This document shows, in pieces, positions 1-5,578 of a stretch of 6,157 nucleotides of DNA. Each line of letters opens with the position of its first letter. Within the stretch, counting starts at the first letter, position 1. The translations under genes were made by a program, and so were the position numbers. The notes beneath the pieces are model-generated. The model was not told where the DNA came from. It searched no databases and worked only from the letters and a program-made list of their open reading frames with translations. The stretch is from an uncultured Methanobrevibacter sp. (GTDB taxonomy: Archaea; Methanobacteriota; Methanobacteria; Methanobacteriales; Methanobacteriaceae), in contig CAMODR010000086.1 in the NCBI GenBank assembly GCA_946611495.1, forward strand, positions 1-6,157, in the 5' to 3' direction.

Positions 1-17
1 AAAAATAGTTATATACT
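1..17 (+). promoter_or_regulatory. Candidate distal promoter (TATA box) upstream of ftsZ
   Basis: An A-run followed by TTATATAC (9-16) resembles the methanogen BRE plus TATA arrangement and would place a transcription start near 35-40, giving a roughly 200-nt leader for ftsZ. Weaker TATA-like stretches lie closer to the gene, around 166-176 (TTTTATAAATG) and 209-217 (TTTATAAAA); the latter would start transcription almost at the GTG codon. In DNA this AT-rich such boxes occur by chance, and which one is used cannot be decided from sequence. The rest of 1-237 contains no gene; it includes a 14-bp palindrome of six T then six A (113-126). Confidence 0.4.
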
Positions 18-237
18 TTGAGATTTAAAATATTGAATACTATAAAGTATATTCATTGCATTTAAATATTACTTTAAACATAACTAATAAATAATTTATA
101 CTTATTATAAATATTTTTTAAAAAATTTATAAAAGATTTCTTAAAGAAGTTTAATGTTTTTTAAAATTTTATAAATGTTTTATAATAAATTATAATAATT
201 TTAATCAATTTATAAAAAATAACTGTGGGGTTAGCAA

Positions 238-1401
238 GTGAAATTTATAGATGATGCAATTAAAGAATCTGAGGAGAGCATTGAAAAGAACACTCCTAAA
301 AAAACAGATGAAGAATTAGATAAAGAATTACTCGAAATAATTAAGGGCAGTCGTGCTAAAATTATCGTAGTAGGTGCTGGTGGAGCTGGAAATAACACAA
401 TTTCAAGATTAAATGAAATTGGTATTGAAGGTGCTGAAACCATTACTGTAAATACTGATGCACAAGACTTGTTCTACAGTCAAGCTGATAAAAAATTACT
501 CTTAGGAAGACAAACCTGCGGTGGTCTCGGTGCTGGTGGAGAACCAGCAATCGGTGAAGAATCTGCTGAAGAAAGTGAAGAAGATATTAGAGAAGAGTTA
601 GACGGCGCTGACATGGTATTTGTTACATGCGGTCTTGGTGGAGGAACTGGTACTGGTTCTGCTCCTGTTATCTCTAAAGTCGCTAAAAAATCTGGCGCTT
701 TAACTGTTGCTGTTGCTACTATGCCATTCTCTGCAGAAGGTGTAAAAAGAAGAGAAAATGCAGAAATCGGTTTAGAAAAACTCCAAGAAAATGCAGATAC
801 TGTAATTGTAATTCCTAATGATAAATTATTAGAAGTCGCTCCAAACCTTCCTTTAAACAAAGCATTCATGGCTTCCGATGAAATTTTAGGAAGAGCTGTT
901 AAAGGAATCACTGAATTAATTACCAAACCTGGTCTCATTAGTTTAGACTTTGCTGATATTAGTTCTATCATGAAAGGTTCTGGAATGGCTATGATTGGTA
1001 TGGGAGAATCAGAATCTGGAGACAGAGCAATCGAATCTGTACATGAAGCATTAAGCAGTCCTTTATTAGATATTGATATTTCCAATGCTAAAGGTGCTTT
1101 AATTAACATTTCAGGTAGTTCTGACTTAACATTACAAGAATCTGAAAAGATTGTCCAAATTGTTGCTGACAACTTAGATCCTGAAGCTAACATTATTTGG
1201 GGAGCTCAAATTGATGAGGACTTAGAAAACATGATACGTACAACTATTGTAGTATCTGGTGTAAAATCCCAATACAATATTTCCCGCTCTGATGATGATT
1301 TAGATGAAGAATTCAGTGACGATTTTAGTGATGCTGAAATCCTCGGTGAAGAACAAGCTCCAGATGACCCATTAGATGAATTTTTAGATGGAATATTCTA
1401 A
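238..1401 (+). CDS. ftsZ: Cell division protein FtsZ (archaeal FtsZ1 type)
   Basis: This encodes the tubulin-like GTPase that polymerises into the cytokinetic ring at mid-cell. The 387-residue protein has an acidic N-terminal extension (about 1-38), then the nucleotide-binding T1 loop [10 protein letters not shown] (44-53), a GLGAGG loop (96-101), the tubulin signature GGGTGTG (134-140), the MPFSAEG segment (162-168), and the T7 synergy loop at 234-240, where the catalytic aspartates D237 and D240 are present but the usual Asn is Ser235. The second, activation-type domain runs to about 345. A strongly acidic linker (351-380) ends in LDEFLDGIF, which resembles the C-terminal peptide that docks FtsZ partners; SepF is the likely partner, since it is the known FtsZ anchor in Methanobrevibacter. 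The GTG start is chosen because the resulting MKF opening matches remembered methanogen FtsZ1 N-termini and a GTGGGG purine-rich stretch (225-230) sits seven bases upstream; this ribosome binding site is weak. Only one FtsZ is visible here; whether a second paralogue exists elsewhere is unknown. Confidence 0.97.
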   Translation: MKFIDDAIKESEESIEKNTPKKTDEELDKELLEIIKGSRAKIIVVGAGGAGNNTISRLNEIGIEGAETITVNTDAQDLFYSQADKKLLLGRQTCGGLGAGGEPAIGEESAEESEEDIREELDGADMVFVTCGLGGGTGTGSAPVISKVAKKSGALTVAVATMPFSAEGVKRRENAEIGLEKLQENADTVIVIPNDKLLEVAPNLPLNKAFMASDEILGRAVKGITELITKPGLISLDFADISSIMKGSGMAMIGMGESESGDRAIESVHEALSSPLLDIDISNAKGALINISGSSDLTLQESEKIVQIVADNLDPEANIIWGAQIDEDLENMIRTTIVVSGVKSQYNISRSDDDLDEEFSDDFSDAEILGEEQAPDDPLDEFLDGIF

Positions 1402-1403
1402 GT

Positions 1404-1421
1404 GGCTAATTTGAATTAGTC
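1404..1421 (+). promoter_or_regulatory. Short inverted repeat after the ftsZ stop codon
   Basis: The sequence GGCTAATTTGAATTAGTC is an inverted repeat of 8-nt arms with one G-U pair and a two-base centre, so a real hairpin would open the inner pairs. It starts two bases after the ftsZ stop and is followed by an A-run rather than a T-run, so it does not look like a simple U-tract terminator. It is the first of five consecutive potential hairpins before secE. Confidence 0.4.
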
Positions 1422-1427
1422 AAAAAA

Positions 1428-1464
1428 TTAATGAGATTTAGTCAGTATGCTAAGTCTCTATTAA
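1428..1464 (+). promoter_or_regulatory. Long stem-loop in the ftsZ-secE spacer
   Basis: Arms 1428-1441 and 1450-1464 pair over 14 positions (TTAAT plus GAGATTTAG against CTAAGTCTC plus ATTAA), with a single bulged T at 1459, one G-U pair and an 8-nt loop (1442-1449). In a spacer of this base composition a stem of this length is unlikely by chance. No U-tract follows directly. It could stabilise the 3' end of the ftsZ message, mark a processing point between ftsZ and secE, or be part of a larger fold with the tandem hairpins after it. Confidence 0.6.
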
Positions 1465-1471
1465 TCAATTT

Positions 1472-1609
1472 TAAATTTCTAGATTGTTGGTTTAGTTTTT
1501 CTAAACTAATGGTTTTCAATTAAATTTCTAGATTGTTGGTTTAGTTTTTCTAAACTAATGGTTTTCAATTAAATTTCTAGATTGTTGGTTTAGTTTTTCT
1601 AAGCTAATG
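1472..1609 (+). repeat. Three tandem copies of a 49-bp hairpin-forming unit
   Basis: Units begin at 1472, 1521 and 1570. The first two are identical over 49 bp; the third covers the first 40 bp with one change (A to G at 1603). Each unit carries a 9-bp stem (TTGGTTTAG against CTAAACTAA, one G-U pair) with a TTTTT loop: 1487-1509, 1536-1558 and 1585-1607. The one substitution lies in a stem arm and turns an A-U pair into a G-U pair, so the fold is kept. A further ATTG / CAAT pairing could close copies 1 and 2 below a 7-nt bulge. The array ends 28 nt before the secE start. It contains no good TATA box and no open frame. There are no unique spacers, so it is not a CRISPR array. Recent duplication is clear; function is inferred only from the conserved fold and position. 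Confidence 0.9.
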
Positions 1610-1637
1610 AATAATTTATTTTAAGTAGTGATGTTAA

Positions 1638-1817
1638 ATGACTTATCAAGATGAACTAAGTGATTTCTGGAAACAATGTAAAAGAGTTTTAAAAGTAGCT
1701 AAAAAACCAGACCGTGAAGAATATTTTGATTTTTCTAAAGTAACTGCTATTGGTATAGCAATTATTGGTGTAATTGGTTTTGTTATTGTTTTATTTGGTC
1801 AATTATTAGGATTATAA
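1638..1817 (+). CDS. secE: Protein translocase subunit SecE (Sec61 gamma)
   Basis: SecE is the small clamp subunit of the SecYEG translocon in the cytoplasmic membrane. The 59-residue product has a charged amphipathic N-terminal half (residues 1-30, including RVLKVAKKPDREEY, which matches the conserved archaeal pattern of basic residues, KKP and a D/E-E-Y/F) followed by SKVTAIG and a single hydrophobic segment of about 38-58, fitting the N-in single-span topology. Length is normal to slightly short for archaeal SecE. The ATG is preceded by AGTGAT (1627-1632), one mismatch from the archaeal GGTGAT ribosome binding site, five bases away; the ATG at 1631 is out of frame. The position after ftsZ and before spt5 is the standard euryarchaeal arrangement and supports the call. 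No clear promoter lies between ftsZ and secE, so co-transcription with ftsZ is likely. Confidence 0.93.
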   Translation: MTYQDELSDFWKQCKRVLKVAKKPDREEYFDFSKVTAIGIAIIGVIGFVIVLFGQLLGL

Positions 1818-1838
1818 TTAAACCTTTTTCTTTTAATT

Positions 1839-1898
1839 GGCAAATTTTAGAATATAAGTAAAATTGGCCTTTTATTACCTTATTTTTTAGTATTTTTT
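1839..1898 (+). terminator. Candidate terminator of secE (ftsZ-secE unit)
   Basis: Arms 1839-1848 and 1860-1869 (GGCAAATTTT against AAAATTGGCC) form 9 pairs with one A-G mismatch and an 11-nt loop. They are followed by TTTT (1870-1873) and a run of six T (1893-1898). A T-run is the main archaeal termination signal; the hairpin may be incidental. Confidence 0.55.
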
Positions 1899-2068
1899 AT
1901 TAAATACTTTTATTTTTCTATTTTTATTAAATTCTTTATTTTTATTGTTTTTTAAATCATTATAAATGTGTATTTGGAATATGAGTTCTTTATTAATGAT
2001 TTTATTGAAAAATAAGTTCTTTTTTAAGACTTTTATTCTATTTTATTTTTTAATTTAGATGTTTAAAT

Positions 2069-2094
2069 GAAACATTTATATACTTGTAATTACA
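2069..2094 (+). promoter_or_regulatory. TATA-box promoter with downstream palindrome
   Basis: GAAACA (2069-2074, BRE-like) precedes TTTATATAC (2075-2083), a near-consensus methanogen TATA box, predicting initiation near 2105. Directly after it lies the perfect palindrome TGTAATTACA (2085-2094), in the TATA-to-start interval where archaeal repressors commonly bind. The nearest gene downstream is spt5, about 280 nt from the predicted start, so this may give a long leader, a regulated alternative promoter or an unannotated RNA. Confidence 0.5.
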
Positions 2095-2245
2095 TAATTA
2101 TTTACATTATATGAATCTAATTTTATTTATTTTATTTTAATATTCATATTTTCTTGAATTTTAATAATAGATTCTTATTTATTAAACTATTTATTTTGTT
2201 TATTTTACAAAATTTAAAATTAATTGCTGTATATTGTAGTTTATA

Positions 2246-2256
2246 GAATATATAAG
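2246..2256 (+). promoter_or_regulatory. Additional TATA box upstream of spt5
   Basis: TATATAA (2249-2255) is a good TATA match and predicts a start around 2275, which would give a leader of about 110 nt for spt5. It is less convincing than the box at 2318 because the flanking BRE position is not purine-rich in the expected way. Confidence 0.35.
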
Positions 2257-2317
2257 GGTTGAAATGAGAAAGTGCTTCTATATGAGTATTTAAATTAAAA
2301 AACTAATAAAATTTTAA

Positions 2318-2326
2318 TTTATATAA
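2318..2326 (+). promoter_or_regulatory. Probable proximal promoter of spt5-rpl11
   Basis: TTTATATAA fits the methanogen TATA consensus and is preceded by an A-rich stretch. Initiation would fall near 2343-2347, leaving a leader of about 40 nt that contains the AGGTGA ribosome binding site (2373-2378). This is the simplest promoter for the overlapping spt5-rpl11 pair. Confidence 0.55.
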
Positions 2327-2384
2327 CTTAATTATCTATAAACTTATTAATTATTACAAATTTTAATTATATAGGTGAATTTAA

Positions 2385-2876
2385 ATGGAAGATCATAAAA
2401 ATTCCATATTTGCTCTTAAAACATCAGCAGGTCAAGAAAGAACTGTAGCTATGTTGCTAAGAATGAAAGCGGATAAACCTGGTGTAGATATTAAATCAAT
2501 AGTTGTGCCAGAATCTTTAAAAGGTTATATTATTGTAGAATCTGCTACAAACCTTGATATGAAGAACCCTGATATGAAGGTTCGTCATTTAAGAGGTATT
2601 GTAGGTGCAAAAAGAGATGGAACTATCGATCCAAGTAGTCAAATAACCTTAGAAGAAGTTAAAAAATTCTTAAAGCCACAACCTATTATTTCATCTATCC
2701 AAAAAGGAAGCATTGTTGAACTTGTTTCCGGTCCTTTCAAAGGTGAAAAATCTAAAGTTGTCCGTTTAGATGAATCTCGTGAAGAAGTTGTTCTCGAGTT
2801 AATTGAAGCAGCAGTTCCTATTCCTGTTACTGTTAAAGCTGATCAAATTAGAATTATTAAAAAGGAGGCTGACTAA
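2385..2876 (+). CDS. spt5: Transcription elongation factor Spt5 (NusG homologue)
   Basis: Archaeal Spt5 pairs with Spt4, closes the RNA polymerase clamp over the DNA channel for processive elongation, and through its KOW domain can contact the ribosome. The 163-residue protein has an NGN domain from about residue 7 ([11 protein letters not shown], then SLKGYIIVE at 44-52 and HLRGIVG at 68-74) to about 95, then a KOW domain from about 107 ([19 protein letters not shown], 107-125) running to about 135, and a beta-rich end containing AAVPIPVTV (142-150). Length is a little above the usual roughly 150 residues, through a few extra N-terminal residues and a short KKEAD tail. The start is fixed by AGGTGA (2373-2378), six bases upstream. 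The TAA stop overlaps the rpl11 ATG by one base, so the two are translationally linked. Spt4 is not encoded in this window. Older annotations may call it nusG or ribosomal protein L24-like because of the KOW domain. Confidence 0.96.
   Translation: MEDHKNSIFALKTSAGQERTVAMLLRMKADKPGVDIKSIVVPESLKGYIIVESATNLDMKNPDMKVRHLRGIVGAKRDGTIDPSSQITLEEVKKFLKPQPIISSIQKGSIVELVSGPFKGEKSKVVRLDESREEVVLELIEAAVPIPVTVKADQIRIIKKEAD
2862..2868 (+). promoter_or_regulatory. Strong ribosome binding site of rpl11, inside spt5
   Basis: AAGGAGG lies in the last codons of spt5, seven bases before the rpl11 ATG that overlaps the spt5 stop (TAATG). It is the most complete such site at a gene start in the window and allows L11 to be made independently of terminating spt5 ribosomes at a high rate. 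Confidence 0.85.
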
Positions 2877-3358
2877 TGGCTAAAGATACAGTTGAAGTTC
2901 TTCTCGAAGGTGGAACAGCTACTCCTGGACCACCATTAGGACCTGCAATTGGACCTTTCGGTGTCAATATGATGCAGGTAGTAGAAGAAATTAATAAAAA
3001 AAGTGCTGATTTCGCAGGTATGAAAGTACCAGTTATAATTACTATTGACAGTAATACTAAAGAATTTGAAATTGAAATTGGTACCCCTCCAACAACTGCT
3101 CTTATTATGGATGAACTTGGCATTGAAAAAGGAGCTCATGAACCTGGTGCTGAAGTTGCAGCAGACTTATCTGTAGAACAAGCTTTAAAAATCGCAAGAA
3201 TGAAATTCGATTCTTTACTTGCAAACGACTACAAACATGCTGCTAAAGAAATTATGGGTACCTGTGTAAGTATGGGAATTACCGTTGATGGTAAAGATCC
3301 TAGAGATGCTCAAAAAGCAGTTGATGCTGGAGAATACGACGATATCTTTGCAGAATAA
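2876..3358 (+). CDS. rpl11: Large subunit ribosomal protein uL11
   Basis: L11 binds the GTPase-associated region of 23S rRNA at the base of the stalk, together with P0, and takes part in factor-dependent GTP hydrolysis. The 160-residue product has the proline-rich N-terminal signature [15 protein letters not shown] (17-31), which forms the flexible N-terminal domain, and a C-terminal rRNA-binding domain from about 70 ([14 protein letters not shown], 69-82) through [19 protein letters not shown] (121-139), the family's C-terminal signature. Length is typical of archaeal L11. It overlaps spt5 by one base and is followed by a hairpin and T-rich tract, so spt5-rpl11 looks like a two-gene unit separate from rpl1-rpl10-rpl12. 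Confidence 0.97.
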   Translation: MAKDTVEVLLEGGTATPGPPLGPAIGPFGVNMMQVVEEINKKSADFAGMKVPVIITIDSNTKEFEIEIGTPPTTALIMDELGIEKGAHEPGAEVAADLSVEQALKIARMKFDSLLANDYKHAAKEIMGTCVSMGITVDGKDPRDAQKAVDAGEYDDIFAE

Positions 3359-3363
3359 ATTTA

Positions 3364-3420
3364 AAATCAATTATTAATCGATTATTGATTTAATAATTTT
3401 TATTTTATTATTTTATTCTT
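3364..3420 (+). terminator. Candidate terminator of spt5-rpl11
   Basis: Arms AAATCAAT (3364-3371) and ATTGATTT (3384-3391) are perfect complements; the 12-nt loop contains the palindrome TAATCGATTA, which overlaps the start of the right arm. From 3397 the + strand is almost entirely T with single A interruptions (TTTTTATTTTATTATTTT type), as in archaeal multi-U terminators. It begins five bases after the rpl11 stop. Confidence 0.6.
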
Positions 3421-3702
3421 TATATCGTATTTTTTAATTAATCAAATTATATTTATATTTTATTTATTTAAGTGATTAATTAGCTTCATTAAAGCACTAT
3501 GATTTTTATCAATAGTTTGTTTAATTGGCTTTTTATGATAAATAGATAATTTTATTCACTTAAAATATAGATGATGTTATGGTCTTAATATTTTACTTGT
3601 TCTAAAGTATGGGATCATGATTGATATATTGATTATGAAATCTAAAGATTTTATAAACGCTTTTAAATATTTTAATAATTATCTTATTATTATATCATTA
3701 CA

Positions 3703-3717
3703 ACGATTATATTAATA
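3703..3717 (+). promoter_or_regulatory. Weak candidate TATA box for the rpl1 operon
   Basis: ATTATATTAATA (3706-3717) could act as a TATA box and would start transcription near 3733, with a leader of about 75 nt. Boxes at 3650-3656 (TTTATAA) and 3661-3670 are alternatives. None is close to the methanogen consensus, so the position of the rpl1 promoter is uncertain. Confidence 0.25.
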
Positions 3718-3781
3718 TTTTAATTTTTCTAAACTGCTTAAAAGATTTTATTTAATTTGTAGATTTCTCGTAAAAAAACTA

Positions 3782-3803
3782 TCATGAACAATGTTCATGG
3801 AGG
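3782..3803 (+). promoter_or_regulatory. Inverted repeat abutting the rpl1 ribosome binding site
   Basis: CATGAAC (3783-3789) and GTTCATG (3793-3799) are perfect 7-nt complements around an AAT centre, with a further T-G pair at 3782/3800. The right arm runs into the GGAGG ribosome binding site (3799-3803), which lies six bases before the ATG. As RNA the 3-nt-loop hairpin would cover the first two G of the site; as DNA it is a 17-bp dyad that a dimeric protein could bind. Confidence 0.6.
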
Positions 3804-3809
3804 ATTTAT

Positions 3810-4448
3810 ATGACACAAGAGATTATTGATGCGGTGAAGGAGGCAAAAGAACAAGCTAAGCCGAGAAACTTCACTCAATCCATTGATGTTATCATTAACA
3901 TTAAGGATTTAGATGTCAGAAAACCAGAAAACAGATTTAGCGAAGAAGTAGCTCTTCCTAACGGACGTGGTAAAGAAGTCAAAATCGGAGTTATCGCTGA
4001 CGGGGAATTAGCTCTTGCTGCTAAAAATGCTGGTATCGATGTCGTGATTTCCAAAGAAGATTTACAAGAGTTCGGTAAAGACATTAAAGCTGCTAAAAAA
4101 GTAGTAAACTCTGTCGATTCATTTATCGCTCAAGCTGATATGATGCCACTTGTAGGTAGATTCTTAGGTCGTATCTTAGGACCTCGTAATAAGATGCCTA
4201 AACCAGTGCCAGCTAGCGCTAGAATCGAACCTTTACTTGAAAGAGTACAATCTACTATTAAAGTAGGTGTAAAACAACAACCTTCTATTCAAATCTTAGT
4301 TGGAACTCAAGACATGGACGACGAGAAGTTAGCTGAAAATATTGAAGCTGTTCTTGCAGTTTTAGACCGCAATTTAGAAAAAGGAAGAAACCAAATAAAA
4401 TCCATGTATATTAAAGCGACTATGGGTTCAGTAGTGAGGGTGATTTAA
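3810..4448 (+). CDS. rpl1: Large subunit ribosomal protein uL1
   Basis: L1 binds 23S rRNA helices 76-78 and forms the mobile L1 stalk that moves deacylated tRNA out of the E site; in bacteria and methanogens it also represses its own operon. The 212-residue protein has the discontinuous domain I (about 1-65 and 155-212) and domain II inserted between them. Visible signatures are the [19 protein letters not shown] region (116-134), Phe21 in the N-terminal strand and the TMG motif (204-206), both corresponding to RNA-contacting positions known from L1 structures. Length is that of archaeal L1. The start is fixed by GGAGG (3799-3803) six bases upstream. Codons 8-22 overlap an RNA hairpin that is the probable autoregulatory target. 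The stop is one base from rpl10, so rpl1-rpl10 are tightly coupled. Confidence 0.97.
   Translation: MTQEIIDAVKEAKEQAKPRNFTQSIDVIINIKDLDVRKPENRFSEEVALPNGRGKEVKIGVIADGELALAAKNAGIDVVISKEDLQEFGKDIKAAKKVVNSVDSFIAQADMMPLVGRFLGRILGPRNKMPKPVPASARIEPLLERVQSTIKVGVKQQPSIQILVGTQDMDDEKLAENIEAVLAVLDRNLEKGRNQIKSMYIKATMGSVVRVI
3833..3875 (+). promoter_or_regulatory. L1-binding autoregulatory mRNA element inside rpl1
   Basis: An outer stem GGTGAAG (3833-3839) with CTTCACT (3869-3875), an inner stem GGC (3842-3844) with GCC (3860-3862), and between them an asymmetric internal loop of GA (3840-3841) opposite GAGAAA (3863-3868). This core is, as I recall it, the same as the Methanococcus vannielii L1 mRNA operator, also located a few dozen nt inside the L1 coding region; only the apical part differs. 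It begins 23 nt after the A of the start codon. The element contains a perfect AAGGAGG (3837-3843) that serves no start codon. It uses GTG, AAG, GAG and CCG codons where A/T-ending synonyms would disturb the fold; the CCG at residue 18 is the only one among the ten prolines of rpl1. Free L1 bound here would block translation of the operon. Confidence 0.88.
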
Positions 4449-4449
4449 G

Positions 4450-5457
4450 ATGGCTCACGTTGCTGAATGGAAAAAAGAAGAAGTTAATGAACTTAAAGGT
4501 ATTATTGATTCTGCTGAAGTTGTAGGTATCGTAAACCTATTAAACATTCCTGCTAGACAATTACAAGAAATGAGAAAAACTCTTGCAGGTAAAGCAACTA
4601 TCAGATTATCTAAAATCAACCTTATGAAATTAGCTTTAGAAGATTGTGTAGATGAGAAAGCTAACATTACTGGGCTTTCAGATTATATGGAAGGTCAACC
4701 TGCACTTGTATGTACCGACATGAATCCTTTCAGATTGTACAAAATATTAGAAGACAGTAAAACCTCTGCTCCTGCAAAAGCTGGATCAATTGCTTCTGAT
4801 GATATTGTTGTACCTGCTGGAGATACTGGTTTCCCACCAGGTCCGTTCCTCGGTGACTTACAACAAATAGGTGTACCTGCTAAAATCGACAAAGGTAAAA
4901 TTGTAGTTCAAAAAGACACTACAGTTGTAAAGGCTGGAGAAGAAGTTTCTAAAAATGTAGCTTCTGCATTAACCAGAATGGATATCAAACCTATGGAAGT
5001 AGGTATGGATCTTAAGGCTGTATACGAAGATGGTTCTATCTTCCAAGCAGATGTATTAGCTATTGATGAAGAAGAAACCTTCGCAAACATTCAAAATGCA
5101 TTTACTAAAGCATTTAACTTATCTGTATTCAGTGCTTTCCCAACTAGTGAAACTATTTCAACTATAATTAGTACTGCTCATTCCAAAGCTTACAATGTTG
5201 CTATTGAAGCAGCTATTCCTACTGATAAGACTTCTGACATGTTAATTGCACTTGCAAACGCTAAGATGTTAGCATTAGCTGGTGAATTAAGTTCTGATGC
5301 TATTGACGATGAAATTGCTAATAAATTAGCAAATGTCGCTGTCGCTGCAGCTCCTGTTGCAGAAGAAGCTGAAGAAGAAGTGGAAGAGGAAGAAGAGGAA
5401 GAAGAAGATAAAAGCGAGGAAACCGCAGCACTCGGTTTAGGTGCTTTGTTCGGTTAG
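4450..5457 (+). CDS. rpl10: Large subunit ribosomal protein uL10 (acidic stalk protein P0)
   Basis: P0 anchors the ribosomal stalk: its N-terminal domain binds the 23S GTPase centre next to L11, and its C-terminal helices carry L12 dimers. The 335-residue protein shows the L10/P0 rRNA-binding domain (about 1-105, with [10 protein letters not shown] at 34-43), the archaeal/eukaryal insertion domain (about 108-182, containing [15 protein letters not shown], 124-138), a helical L12-binding region (about 205-295), an Ala/Pro then poly-Glu hinge (298-324) and the terminal GLGALFG (329-335), which contacts translational GTPases and is identical to the end of L12. Length fits archaeal P0. The start is supported by GAGGGTGAT (4436-4444), which ends five bases before the ATG and overlaps the end of rpl1; the gap to rpl1 is one base. 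Confidence 0.97.
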   Translation: MAHVAEWKKEEVNELKGIIDSAEVVGIVNLLNIPARQLQEMRKTLAGKATIRLSKINLMKLALEDCVDEKANITGLSDYMEGQPALVCTDMNPFRLYKILEDSKTSAPAKAGSIASDDIVVPAGDTGFPPGPFLGDLQQIGVPAKIDKGKIVVQKDTTVVKAGEEVSKNVASALTRMDIKPMEVGMDLKAVYEDGSIFQADVLAIDEEETFANIQNAFTKAFNLSVFSAFPTSETISTIISTAHSKAYNVAIEAAIPTDKTSDMLIALANAKMLALAGELSSDAIDDEIANKLANVAVAAAPVAEEAEEEVEEEEEEEEDKSEETAALGLGALFG

Positions 5458-5466
5458 ATAAAATTT

Positions 5467-5515
5467 AAATTTATACTTTTAATTGTTTTAATAAACCATA
5501 GGTCCGATATAAAAA
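5467..5515 (+). promoter_or_regulatory. Candidate internal promoter of rpl12
   Basis: The 121-nt rpl10-rpl12 spacer contains AAATTTATACTTTT (5467-5480) with a TATA core at 5470-5475, predicting a start near 5500, and a second A/T-rich box GATATAAAA (5506-5514) predicting one near 5535. There is no strong T-run terminator after rpl10, so read-through is also likely. Extra transcription would suit the several-fold excess of L12 over P0 in the stalk. Confidence 0.4.
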
Positions 5516-5578
5516 AATAATATGTATTGGATTATTTAAAAAGAAAATAATTTATTATAATAAATAAACGGTGATAAC

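Larger units (their letters stand above)
1818..2384. other. 567-nt gene-free spacer between secE and spt5
   Basis: No open frame with a credible start and ribosome binding site is seen on either strand, and no tRNA-like fold. It holds a candidate secE terminator (1839-1900), a two-copy imperfect 27-nt direct repeat of TTTTTATTAAAT type (1894-1947), a TATA box with a palindrome (2069-2094), a 7-bp perfect stem with 7-nt loop (2193-2199 with 2207-2213), and two more TATA boxes near spt5. T exceeds A strongly in the first half on the + strand. Confidence 0.8.
3359..3809. other. 451-nt gene-free spacer between rpl11 and rpl1
   Basis: The first 60 nt hold a hairpin and T-rich terminator. The remainder is AT-rich with no supported gene: the longest + strand frame noticed (3617-3715, 32 codons) has low-complexity Ile/Asn/Tyr composition and no proper ribosome binding site. 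TATA-like stretches occur at 3650-3656, 3661-3670 and 3706-3714. The last 30 nt carry an inverted repeat fused to the rpl1 ribosome binding site. Confidence 0.75.

Noticed and set aside
132..152. TTCTTAAAGAA as an operator upstream of ftsZ
   Set aside because: The dyad is short and imperfect and is expected by chance in DNA this AT-rich.
480..1193. Long minus-strand open frame (237 codons) opposite ftsZ
   Set aside because: It lies wholly antisense to a well-supported ftsZ, has low-complexity Ser/Pro/Ile composition typical of an antisense shadow and no recognisable motif.
1472..1609. Tandem 49-bp units considered as a CRISPR array
   Set aside because: Units are directly contiguous with no unique spacers, and there are no cas genes.
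2264..2293. Nine-residue frame (MRKCFYMSI) after the TATA box at 2249
   Set aside because: Its ATG lies upstream of the start predicted from that TATA box and it has no proper ribosome binding site; it could only matter as a leader peptide on a longer transcript.
2857..3139. Minus-strand frames opposite rpl11
   Set aside because: They are shadows of the conserved rpl11 coding sequence without ribosome binding sites or family motifs.
3617..3715. 32-codon + strand frame in the rpl11-rpl1 spacer (starts MIDILIMKSK)
   Set aside because: Composition is what AT-rich spacer DNA encodes by chance, the upstream GGGATC is a poor ribosome binding site, and no homologue is recognised.
3837..3843. AAGGAGG inside rpl1 as a ribosome binding site for an internal start
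   Set aside because: No suitable start codon follows at the right distance; the bases belong to the L1 operator stem and internal loop.
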